From: Methylobacterium sp. W2
GTDB lineage: Bacteria; Pseudomonadota; Alphaproteobacteria; Rhizobiales; Beijerinckiaceae
NCBI RefSeq assembly: GCF_020662345.1
Contig: NZ_VMOA01000049.1
Span: 1 to 40,195 of the forward strand
Reading direction: 5' to 3'
DNA: 40,195 nt
Shown: in pieces, positions 34,079 to 40,195 of the stretch
Layout of the letters: each line of letters starts with the position of its first letter
Numbering within the stretch: the first letter of the stretch is position 1
The notes under the pieces: model-generated
What the model was told of the DNA's origin: nothing
Databases searched by the model: none
Seen by the model: only the letters and a program-made list of their open reading frames with translations
Position numbers and translations under genes: made by a program

Positions 34079-34116
34079 CGAAAAACCCGCCACGGCGCGA
34101 GCCGGGCGGGGTTAAG
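34079..34116 (-). terminator. Rho-independent terminator of the RTX gene (dispersed repeat copy B)
   Basis: Read on the minus strand, CCCGCCCGGC-TCGC-GCC followed by GGCGGG forms a strong hairpin ending in TTTTT, about 65 bases after the RTX stop codon. Copy A at 30591-30628 is the same sequence with four changes. Confidence 0.75.
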
Positions 34117-34180
34117 TTTCGATTGCGTCCCTGCTCCCAGGATGGGAGCGGGAAACGACTAATCCACGGATATGGCCACA

Positions 34181-36025
34181 TCAAGCGCCGAACGTGAACA
34201 GGTCGCTCGGGGCAGTGTGGATCTCTGCCATAGTCACATCGTGCAGGATGATCTTGTTGGTGCCCTCTACGCCCGCGAACGTGACGATGGTGTCCTGCCC
34301 GCCATGGAACGCCTTAAGCGTCACGCCGGTGGCGCCCGCGATGTCGACGGTAATGTGATCTGCGTTGACGTCGAAGCCGTAGATGTTGTCGCGCCCGAAA
34401 CCGGACTGGAAATGAAAGGTGTCGGCGCCGGCACCTGCCAAGAGCTTGTCGCCGCCAGCGCCGCCCTCGATCGTGTCACCACCCTTGCCGGCCTGGATGC
34501 GATCCGCTCCGGACGTCCCGGTGATCTCGACGTAATGGGCCGCCGTCGACTGCGATGTGATCTTAGATCCGGTCGTGACCGCGGACATGTCGAGGTGAGT
34601 GTCGTTGCGAACGTAGACGACTTCGATGCCTTGGAAGGCTTCATCGGTCAGGACGACGGTGCTGCCTCCCTGGACGAAGAGCAGGTCGGTACCGTTGCCG
34701 CCGTCCACTAGGGTGGGGGTGCCGGAAATGACGAGGCGGTCGTTGCCGCCCGCCCCTTCAAGCGTATCGGCGCCGCCGTTGCCGATCAGCCGGTTAGCAC
34801 CATCATCGCCGATGAGGATGTCGGCGAAGGCCGATCCCGTGAGGTTCTCGATGGCGATGAAGCTGTCGCCGGTCGCGTCGCCTGTCCCGGCCACACCTCC
34901 ACTAAGATCGGCCCTCACGCCGTCGGTGGCGCCCGCGTAGCTGGCGGTATCTATGCCCGATCCGCCGTCGAGCACATCGGCGCCCACCCCACCCTCTAGA
35001 ACGTCGTTGCCCGCACCGCCCGACAATATGTTGGCGCTTGCATCACCGGTGAGGAAATCGGCGTAGCCACTTCCAAGCAGATTTGCGATATCGACCAACT
35101 GATCTCCAGATGCATCACCCGCACCCGTCGTGGCCTGGATGCCGAAAGCCAGGCCCAAATTCGCAATGACTCCTGAGGCGGAATGTTCGTAGCTGGCAGT
35201 ATCGGTTCCGCCGCCACCTTCTATGTAATCGGCGCCCTTGCCACCTTCGAGAATATTGACCGCCCCATTGCCGATCAATACGTCGTCCTGATCGCTGCCG
35301 ATGGCATGAGCGAAACCAACAAGGACATCGCCGTTTTCGTCCCCTACGCCTTCCTGGGCGCTGTGGGACAGATTGATGACAACGCCCAACGCCGAATGAG
35401 CGTAACTTACCGTATCGAAATTACCGGCAGCATTGCTCCCGCCGTTAAGGTTGTCCGCACCTGCGCCGCCCTCAATAGTGTTGGCCCCGGCATTGCCGAA
35501 GATCGTGTCATTGAGGGCGCTGCCCCGGACATTTTCGATGGAGATCAGAGTATCGTCCTGCGAAGCGTTCCCTTCGCGCCCATAGCCGGCATTGAGATCG
35601 ACAACCACGCTGACCGTGGAGTGTTCGTAGCTTACCGTGTCGACGCCAGTGCTGCCATCTATCCTATCAGCTCCGGCTCCACCCTCAATAACATCATTGC
35701 CGGCGCCGCCATATAGATTGTCAAGCCCTGAGCCGCCGCTTAAATAATCATCAAAATTAGCACCACGTATCGCTACCCTTGTGTTATTATCGGAAAAATC
35801 AAAATTAAAGCTTACTGCTCCTGGTGTAAATTTAACTGTCTCTACAGTCATGCCGTTAGTTACGATAATGCTTGTTGTCTGAGGAACATTATCATGTGGC
35901 ACTATATAACTATGTAGGTTTTGATAGAAACTATTTGGATCTAAAAAAAAACTTGCAGATAAGCCAAGGTCATCACTACCGTTGGCACTGTAGGATGATC
36001 CATATGAGTACCTGATCGATGCCAT
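34181..36025 (-). CDS. RTX-type calcium-binding repeat protein, probably secreted
   Basis: Protein of 614 residues without a classical signal peptide, built around glycine/aspartate nonapeptide repeats (GGAGND, GGAGAD). Repeat clusters lie at about 96-125, 178-196, 255-275, 334-355, 405-430 and 505-535. Between clusters a larger unit recurs with DT(V/A)SY followed by a hydrophobic strand, at 129, 204, 275 and 359. The C-terminus (ADTFHFQSGFGRDNIYGFD, ending SDLFTFGA) fits type I secretion signals. No hydrolase domain is seen, so it may be a surface, adhesion or matrix protein. No type I secretion genes are nearby. Codons 1-90 are clearly AT-richer than the repeat part. Confidence 0.85.
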   Translation of the reverse strand: MASIRYSYGSSYSANGSDDLGLSASFFLDPNSFYQNLHSYIVPHDNVPQTTSIIVTNGMTVETVKFTPGAVSFNFDFSDNNTRVAIRGANFDDYLSGGSGLDNLYGGAGNDVIEGGAGADRIDGSTGVDTVSYEHSTVSVVVDLNAGYGREGNASQDDTLISIENVRGSALNDTIFGNAGANTIEGGAGADNLNGGSNAAGNFDTVSYAHSALGVVINLSHSAQEGVGDENGDVLVGFAHAIGSDQDDVLIGNGAVNILEGGKGADYIEGGGGTDTASYEHSASGVIANLGLAFGIQATTGAGDASGDQLVDIANLLGSGYADFLTGDASANILSGGAGNDVLEGGVGADVLDGGSGIDTASYAGATDGVRADLSGGVAGTGDATGDSFIAIENLTGSAFADILIGDDGANRLIGNGGADTLEGAGGNDRLVISGTPTLVDGGNGTDLLFVQGGSTVVLTDEAFQGIEVVYVRNDTHLDMSAVTTGSKITSQSTAAHYVEITGTSGADRIQAGKGGDTIEGGAGGDKLLAGAGADTFHFQSGFGRDNIYGFDVNADHITVDIAGATGVTLKAFHGGQDTIVTFAGVEGTNKIILHDVTMAEIHTAPSDLFTFGA

Positions 36026-36185
36026 GGCGTTTTTCCATTTTGACCGGTGCGTCGTGACTCAAACACCGAACCCATAGGCCCTGCGTCAAATTGATGCAAA
36101 TTAAGCACACGTAAGTCCGCCGCTGTAATTAGTGGCTGGGAAAGATGTTTACGTTTTAGGATACATGTGGTGTGGCGTGCCAGGG

Positions 36186-36629
36186 TTACCCCGCGCAACG
36201 CATATCCTTCGTGCTGCGGGTGAGGCCTTGGATCGCTTCGACCATCTCCCGGTGTTCACGGTGCCGATCCTCCGCGAGACGCTGCTCGTGCTGGCGGTGC
36301 TCCTCAAGAAGCCGTCGCTCATGCTCTCGATGCTCCTCGGCCTCTTTTTTCCGGAAGGCCATTTCGGTCTCCCGCATGAGAGTGCACCGGTCATGTGAGG
36401 CCGACACACCGCGCAGCCCGTCGATGATGTCCTTCAGGTCGGTCTGGCCCATGACCATTCCGGCGATCTGGGCGAGACCATTCCCGCCCACGGTCGGGGG
36501 CGCGATGTGCGGCTTCTCCACCTTGGCCCGCATGTAGCCGATGACCGCGAGGGGAATACCGCCCCCGCCGCCTGCCGCCAGAAGCGTGCTGAGGATGTCG
36601 ACCCACTGCTTGACGTCCTCAGGTGACAT
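36186..36629 (-). CDS. Phage-type protein with membrane segment and Glu/His-rich coiled coil
   Basis: Unrecognised protein of 147 residues. An N-terminal hydrophobic segment (about 8-33, with a run of five Gly) is followed by a conserved-looking middle (GGNGLAQIAGMVMGQTDLKDI). A long charged helix at about 95-130 is rich in Glu, His and Arg (repeated EHR/EHE units). The ATG at 36629 lies inside the end of the preceding membrane protein gene (11-base overlap), so translation is coupled. It could be an anchor or spanin-like component of the lysis block; that is inference. Confidence 0.6.
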   Translation of the reverse strand: MSPEDVKQWVDILSTLLAAGGGGGIPLAVIGYMRAKVEKPHIAPPTVGGNGLAQIAGMVMGQTDLKDIIDGLRGVSASHDRCTLMRETEMAFRKKEAEEHREHERRLLEEHRQHEQRLAEDRHREHREMVEAIQGLTRSTKDMRCAG

Positions 36630-37077
36630 GGCGTGGCGCAGCTCCAGCGGACAGGGAACCGTTCTTGAACATATCGTAGCCGGTCGCGAGGACGCACCAG
36701 CCTTCGAAGCAGAAACAGACCGGATACCAGCCAAAGCCCGCTGGTAGCCGGGTGTTGAAGGCGTAAGAGCCGACCAGCATCAGGAAACCGATCGCCATCC
36801 AGGAGAGGCCGCCAGTCAGGGCTCCGACGAACCGGATAACGGGGGCTCGCCGCCACCACCCATTGATGCCGAGGCCGACGCCTCGGAGGATTGCTACGAT
36901 GAGGGCGAGCATTCCCCAGCGGGTCTCCGTCATTACCTCGCCCATGATCCGGTAGACCGGCATGTCAAAGTAGGCTTCGGGGCGCAGCATGCTCACGCCC
37001 CAGACCAGGAGGAGGCATGACAGCATCCACTCCAGAGGGCGCGTCATGTGCATGGACGTTGGGGTGTGCGGGTTCAT
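36619..37077 (-). CDS. Small multi-span membrane protein, holin-like candidate
   Basis: Unrecognised protein of 152 residues with three to four hydrophobic segments (about 16-35, 60-78, 90-115 and 120-145) and a short polar end. ATG 37077 is supported by GGGAGG nine bases upstream; the longer frame to 37359 adds 94 Arg-rich residues that are the shadow of the next gene. Its position downstream of a phage-type lysozyme and exported protein suggests a lysis-cassette membrane protein, but no holin family was recognised. Confidence 0.65.
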   Translation of the reverse strand: MNPHTPTSMHMTRPLEWMLSCLLLVWGVSMLRPEAYFDMPVYRIMGEVMTETRWGMLALIVAILRGVGLGINGWWRRAPVIRFVGALTGGLSWMAIGFLMLVGSYAFNTRLPAGFGWYPVCFCFEGWCVLATGYDMFKNGSLSAGAAPRHVT

Positions 37078-37109
37078 GGCGGCGCCTCCCTGGCTTACTG
37101 CTTCGGCAG

Positions 37110-37634
37110 TTATCCGAGCGCGGGGGCGACGACCTCGGACGCCGTGGCGCCAGCATCCAGCTTGTGCAGCCGGAAGAGCTTGTTCGCGACCTCCTCCGGG
37201 CCGCCGGCCTGATCCATCGTCCACTTGCTGACCGCGTTCACGTCGGCCCGGTTGACGGCGCGCTGGAGGGCGTTGGCGACGATCTCGGACCCGACCGGCA
37301 CGGTGACGGTAGAATTCTTCACGGCCCCGGCCGTCGGGTTGACGCCGAAGTCGAACCACTTCCGCAGGATGCGCTCGACCAGCGCCTCCGACACCAGCAT
37401 CCGGACCATCGGATAGAACCGAGCCAGGAGGCCGAGGACGACGGTGCTAACCAGCGGGACCAGGATGTCGCCGACGAGTTGAGCCACGGCAACGACATAC
37501 TCGCCGTAGGGGATAACCACGGCCGGGGTGACGCTTGGCGTGGTGGTGACCTGCGCGAAGGCGGCCACCGGGACGAGGATCGAAACGGCGACACAGGCGA
37601 ACGCCAGCGCCGCGAGCAGAAGCTTGCGGGTCAT
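37110..37634 (-). CDS. Exported phage-type protein with second membrane segment
   Basis: 174-residue protein with an N-terminal signal peptide (about 1-27, ending AAFAQ) and a second hydrophobic stretch at about 46-72 (VAQLVGDILVPLVSTVVLGLL). A soluble C-terminal part follows (SEIVANALQRAVNRADVNAV and KLFRLHKLD). Not identified. Start ATG 37634 with GAGAG upstream. It is followed after 32 bases by the multi-span membrane protein gene and probably transcribed with it. Confidence 0.65.
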   Translation of the reverse strand: MTRKLLLAALAFACVAVSILVPVAAFAQVTTTPSVTPAVVIPYGEYVVAVAQLVGDILVPLVSTVVLGLLARFYPMVRMLVSEALVERILRKWFDFGVNPTAGAVKNSTVTVPVGSEIVANALQRAVNRADVNAVSKWTMDQAGGPEEVANKLFRLHKLDAGATASEVVAPALG

Positions 37635-37720
37635 GATAGTCTCTCAATGTTTGGAAGTGGGTGACGGAACTTATTGCGCCAAGAATTGGTAGTGGTGCGG
37701 AACCGTGAGGACTGCTGACA

Positions 37721-37954
37721 ATGCCCCACGTTTGGTGCCATCAGGGCGATGGAAATTTCTATTTAGAACGGAACAGCACGGACGGAAGCGAGATATTTAG
37801 GGCAAGGGTATACGCGGTAATGAATTTTGGACACGGACACACAATTACAAAATTAGATGAAAATCAGCCTCTCGAAATTGGGTCACTACCGGTGGGGTTC
37901 GAAGATATTAAATTGATTTGCGAGGTAGTGCTCCGACTTTACTGTGAAAGGTGA
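37721..37954 (+). CDS. Hypothetical 77-residue protein, AT-rich
   Basis: Unrecognised protein from ATG 37721 with GAGG ten bases upstream, on the strand opposite to the lysis genes and ending 2 bases from the lysozyme stop. Composition is protein-like (GNFYLERNSTDGSEIFRARVY, then LPVGFEDIKLICEVVLRLY). Its base composition is far more AT-rich than its neighbours, as often seen for phage cargo genes. Confidence 0.5.
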   Translation: MPHVWCHQGDGNFYLERNSTDGSEIFRARVYAVMNFGHGHTITKLDENQPLEIGSLPVGFEDIKLICEVVLRLYCER

Positions 37955-37956
37955 TC

Positions 37957-38598
37957 CTATCCAATCCAAGGCCTCCTCAACCATAAGGCCAGACGTGAGA
38001 TCCAAGTCGGCTTAACCGAGGCAATTTCGGCGGGAAGCGCCCTGACGTCAGGCAGGATCACCACGGGCGCAGGCGGCGCAACAACCGGCGGCACGTCCAT
38101 CGGCACCAGCGTAGACAGCGGCACGCTGACGGGCTTCGCGTCGGTGCTTCGGGCCTTCGGCGCCGCCTTCGTGTAGGGCGTCGGGAACTGGTCGTGCTCG
38201 GCGGTGCGCCGGGAGATCAGTTCCTTGTTCTTCGTGCACGATATGATCGCGGTGGCGCAGCCTTTCTGGTCGCCCGCGTTGAGCAGGCGCAGGAAGGTCG
38301 ATCCCTTGAAACCGCCCACGCCGATGTTGAAAGCGATGGAGATCAGTGCGTCCCGCTCGTGGTCCGCGACCGGGACCTTGATGCAGGACAGGATCAGCAG
38401 CGCGTGCGATGCGAGGCCTTCGAGGAAGAACGCATCGGCCTGGGCCTGCGTGATGACCTGCCCGAGCTTCACACCCTTGATGTGGCCGTAGCCGATCGTC
38501 GGCACTCCGACGCTGTCGAGGTAGGCTTTCAGCCGAACACCTTCCCGCGATTTGAGCGCGGCAAGGCCAAGTGGCGTCATGATGGCGGACGCGGCCAT
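37957..38598 (-). CDS. Phage-type lysozyme (GH24, T4-lysozyme family endolysin)
   Basis: Muramidase of 213 residues cleaving peptidoglycan. The catalytic triad follows the exact T4 lysozyme spacing: Glu19, Asp28 and Thr34 (SREGVRLKAYLDSVGVP then TIGYGH). Further family blocks are ALISIAFNIGVGGFKGSTFLRLLN and ISRRTAEHDQF. Beyond about residue 150 is a Pro/Ala/Val-rich linker and a hydrophobic/basic end (WISRLALWLRRPW), an unusual tail that might touch the membrane. ATG 38598 has GGGAG nine bases upstream; a TTG at 38625 is less likely. It probably heads the lysis region of a prophage remnant. Confidence 0.88.
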   Translation of the reverse strand: MAASAIMTPLGLAALKSREGVRLKAYLDSVGVPTIGYGHIKGVKLGQVITQAQADAFFLEGLASHALLILSCIKVPVADHERDALISIAFNIGVGGFKGSTFLRLLNAGDQKGCATAIISCTKNKELISRRTAEHDQFPTPYTKAAPKARSTDAKPVSVPLSTLVPMDVPPVVAPPAPVVILPDVRALPAEIASVKPTWISRLALWLRRPWIG

Positions 38599-38672
38599 GC
38601 GTAGTCTCCCGGATAGTGAATGCAAAATTAACTGCCTACGGTCGGCCTCTCAGACCGGGGGCAAATTTCGAG

Positions 38673-38846
38673 ATGCAGCACTTCGACAACGGACACTTGC
38701 CGGAGCCGAACGAGCACTTCGTCGATGCCTTTGTGGACCGCTTACGAACGGTCGCTGTGCTGGGCTTTTTAGTCGGCGTCGAAGCAGCCGGCCTTGGCGC
38801 CATGGCGTTTGGCGCTGTGTCCCTTGGCAGGTGGCTGACGGCGTGA
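38673..38846 (+). CDS. Hypothetical 57-residue membrane protein
   Basis: Small frame from ATG 38673 with an acidic N-terminus (LPEPNEHFVDAFVDRL) and one hydrophobic segment (VAVLGFLVGVEAAGLGAMAFGAV). It could start further upstream at 38616, which would overlap the alternative lysozyme start. Divergent from the lysozyme. Unrecognised; a small phage membrane protein is plausible. Confidence 0.4.
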   Translation: MQHFDNGHLPEPNEHFVDAFVDRLRTVAVLGFLVGVEAAGLGAMAFGAVSLGRWLTA

Positions 38847-38888
38847 CCTTCACGGAGGCCAAACGGCTACGGGCGACGCGCGAGGGCG

Positions 38889-39206
38889 TCAGACGCGGTT
38901 GGGGCGCCGGTCGAAGCGGTCGGCGATCTCTTCGCGGAACTTGTCGATGCCGCCGACCATGATGGCGGAATAATCGCTGGCCTCTTTGGAGCGCGCGACC
39001 TCCGCGTCGTATTTGGGCAGCGACATAAAATGGATGCGCTCGGACTTGCGAACCCAGTCCACGGCAGCCCGGATTTCAGGAAAGCCGTAGCCTCACCACT
39101 GTTCGAGTTCGTCCAGTCGGCAGTGGAGGTACCACAGACGCTCCTTGGCCTGGGAAGCCTCTTGGAAAGCCTCAAGGCACAGCATTCGCGCAAGCCAGCG
39201 ACGCAT
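38889..39206 (-). pseudogene. Small phage-type gene broken by one in-frame TGA
   Basis: One reading frame runs from ATG 39206 (MRRWLARMLCLEAFQEAS) to a stop at 38889-38891 and is interrupted only by TGA at 39093-39095. Both halves look protein-coding: RLWYLHCRLDELEQW before the stop, and GYGFPEIRAAVDWVRKSERI and DKFREEIADRFDRRP after it. Alternatively these are two genes, a 37-residue one and a 45-residue one starting at ATG 39026. Unrecognised family. Confidence 0.45.
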
Positions 39207-39289
39207 GTCAGTTCTCACGATATCGCGGTTGCGCGGTGTGCTTCTTGCCTCCACCACGCGCTTTGCGAATGGTGGAAGGGGCGAAGGCC

Positions 39290-39388
39290 ATGGAGCGAAA
39301 GACGGTCGAGGCGGCATTCACCATCGGCGTGATGGCGGGTGCGCTTGTTTCGATGGCTGTGAAGTACGGCCCCGGCTTCGCGTTCTGA
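39290..39388 (+). CDS. Possible 32-residue small membrane protein
   Basis: A frame from ATG 39290 with a purine-rich GGAAGGGGCGAAGG upstream. It encodes one hydrophobic stretch (FTIGVMAGALVSMAV) between charged ends. Short, but with a good ribosome site and protein-like composition. Confidence 0.4.
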   Translation: MERKTVEAAFTIGVMAGALVSMAVKYGPGFAF

Positions 39389-39500
39389 ACGTGGGCTTGC
39401 GCGGCGACCGGCCGGCTCGGGATCTATTGACGGTTTGAGCCATCATTTGTTAGTCCGTCGTTGTCGTTTGGCCTGCCCGAAACTCAGGGTCCGGCGACAG

Positions 39501-39539
39501 CGGGCCGGGCGGCCGACCGCGAATTTGCCGCCCGGCCCG
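39501..39539 (+). terminator. Strong GC hairpin, probable terminator
   Basis: CGGGCCGGGCGG (39501-39512) pairs perfectly with CCGCCCGGCCCG (39528-39539), and a T-containing tail GTTTAGTGTTT follows on the plus strand. It separates the small plus-strand gene from the minus-strand remnant beside IS copy 2. Confidence 0.6.
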
Positions 39540-39601
39540 TTTAGTGTTTCAGAGGCGAAATCCTGCCGCCGGCCTTAGGGTCCGACTGGGGTACGTGTCG
39601 G

Positions 39602-39727
39602 TTAGCGCGGCATCCCGCGCGTATCGTTGGCGATGAGGACGTCCCCACCCCCCCCAGAGGTCGTCATCTGGCCAACCGAACCGAGCAGCTCAACGCCATT
39701 CGTCAGCCCCGCCGTCGTCACGAGACC
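39602..39727 (-). pseudogene. 3' remnant of a phage-type gene cut by IS copy 2
   Basis: On the minus strand the bases next to the IS read as LVTTAGLTNGVELLGSVGQM and then TTSGG at a run of seven G. After the run a different frame gives GGGDVLIANDTRGMPR and a TAA at 39602-39604. This looks like the end of one gene with a frameshift in the G run and its 5' part lost at the IS. The family was not identified. Confidence 0.3.
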
Positions 39728-39805
39728 TGACCCTGACCCAGCAAAGTGGTCCGCGCTGAGCGCAAGTTTTTCGGGCATCCTGAACCCTGAAGGAGGGTGG
39801 ATGCC

Positions 39806-40069
39806 ATGCCTCGCAAACGCTTCACGAATGAACAGATCGCCTTTGCCCTGCGGCAGGCGGAGAATGGTGCGACGGTGGACGAGGTCTGCCGGAAGATGGG
39901 CGTATCCGAGCCGACCTTTTATCGCTGGAAGAAGCGGTTCGTCGGCATGGGCGTGCCGGAGATCCGACGGCTCAAGCAGCTGGAGGACGAGAACAGCAAG
40001 CTGAAGCGGCTGGTCGCCGACCTGACGCTGGACCGCTCCATGCTGCAGGACGTCCTCAAACGGAAGTAG
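39806..40069 (+). CDS. IS3-family transposase OrfA, copy 2
   Basis: 87-residue HTH/leucine-zipper protein identical in amino acids to OrfA of copy 1; only one silent base change was found by direct comparison. ATG 39806 with GGAGG upstream. The stop shares a base with the orfB GTG. Confidence 0.92.
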   Translation: MPRKRFTNEQIAFALRQAENGATVDEVCRKMGVSEPTFYRWKKRFVGMGVPEIRRLKQLEDENSKLKRLVADLTLDRSMLQDVLKRK

Positions 40070-40195
40070 TGAGGCCCGCCGTTCGCCGTGAGGTCGCCGG
40101 TCACCTGCAGGTGGCCTACGACATCAGCGAGCGTCGGGCCTGTCTGGCCACCGGCTTCGGCCGTTCGTCCCAGCGCTATACCAAGCGCTCTGATC
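40069..40195 (+). CDS. IS3-family transposase OrfB, copy 2 (5' part only)
   Basis: Starts at GTG 40069 and runs off the right edge after 42 codons. The visible part (VRPAVRREVAGHLQVAYDIS) corresponds to copy 1 OrfB but differs at five of the first 42 residues and at about 15 of 127 bases, in contrast to the nearly identical orfA. Confidence 0.9.
   Translation, partial: MRPAVRREVAGHLQVAYDISERRACLATGFGRSSQRYTKRSD

Larger units (their letters stand above)
39728..40195 (+). mobile_element. IS3-family element (IS407 group), copy 2, right part outside window
   Basis: Begins TGACCCTGACCCAGCAAAGTGGTCC, the same end as copy 1 apart from one base, in opposite orientation. The outer TGACCC may or may not belong to the element, so the left end is 39728 or 39734. 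The window ends inside orfB. Confidence 0.9.

Noticed and set aside
38867..39332. Frames of 108 (minus) and 100 (plus) residues around the TGA-broken gene
   Set aside because: Ser/Arg/Pro-rich shadows; the frame containing EQW-stop-GYGFPEIRAAVDW is clearly more protein-like.
1..40195. CRISPR arrays or rRNA genes
   Set aside because: No regularly spaced direct repeats and no rRNA-like conserved stretches were seen on either strand.

Overview
The window reads as chromosome of a high-GC alphaproteobacterium, most likely a Methylobacteriaceae member (Methylobacterium/Methylorubrum type). This is inferred from gene content: two signature enzymes of the ethylmalonyl-CoA pathway (methylsuccinyl-CoA dehydrogenase and mesaconyl-CoA hydratase), a rhizobial-type cyclic glucan exporter and the general gene style. 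Species cannot be named from the sequence alone.

The first half (1-20.3 kb) is ordinary, tightly packed core genome. It holds an MscS-type channel running in from the left edge, a CAP-domain lipoprotein, a motA-motB stator pair, an NdvA-like exporter, a transglutaminase-like protein, a YihY/BrkB membrane protein and an EamA transporter. These are followed by mcd with a strong terminator, an RND efflux pump with its adaptor (a 19-base palindrome sits just upstream of the pair), a secreted L,D-transpeptidase, a TauE/SafE-type transporter, meaC (mesaconyl-CoA hydratase), a YggT protein and a tRNA-Ala(CGC) with a good promoter.

Directly after the tRNA the character changes to accessory DNA (20.3 kb to the right edge). 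First comes a minus-strand block of a large serine recombinase with DUF2924 and DUF3489 proteins. Next is an intact Vsr mismatch endonuclease followed by only the first codons of a Dcm-type cytosine methyltransferase, cut off near an IS3-family (IS407-group) element. A second, inverted copy of the same element enters at 39.73 kb. The two copies bracket about 13.3 kb of mixed cargo: small hypothetical genes, a chemoreceptor and an HD-GYP c-di-GMP phosphodiesterase, a complete IS66-family element, an RTX-type calcium-binding secreted protein, and a phage-type lysis region (T4-type lysozyme plus small membrane proteins) with decayed genes.

The sharpest results read directly from the bases are these. 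The IS66 element (31507-34003) has a perfect 8-base target duplication and splits a small gene whose intact 70-codon frame can be rebuilt. The two IS3-family copies are almost identical through orfA but abruptly diverge in orfB. A lysis-type gene set lies on the same strand directly upstream of an RTX protein, which raises but does not prove the idea of holin/endolysin-dependent export. No CRISPR array and no rRNA gene were seen. I found no system I can firmly call new.
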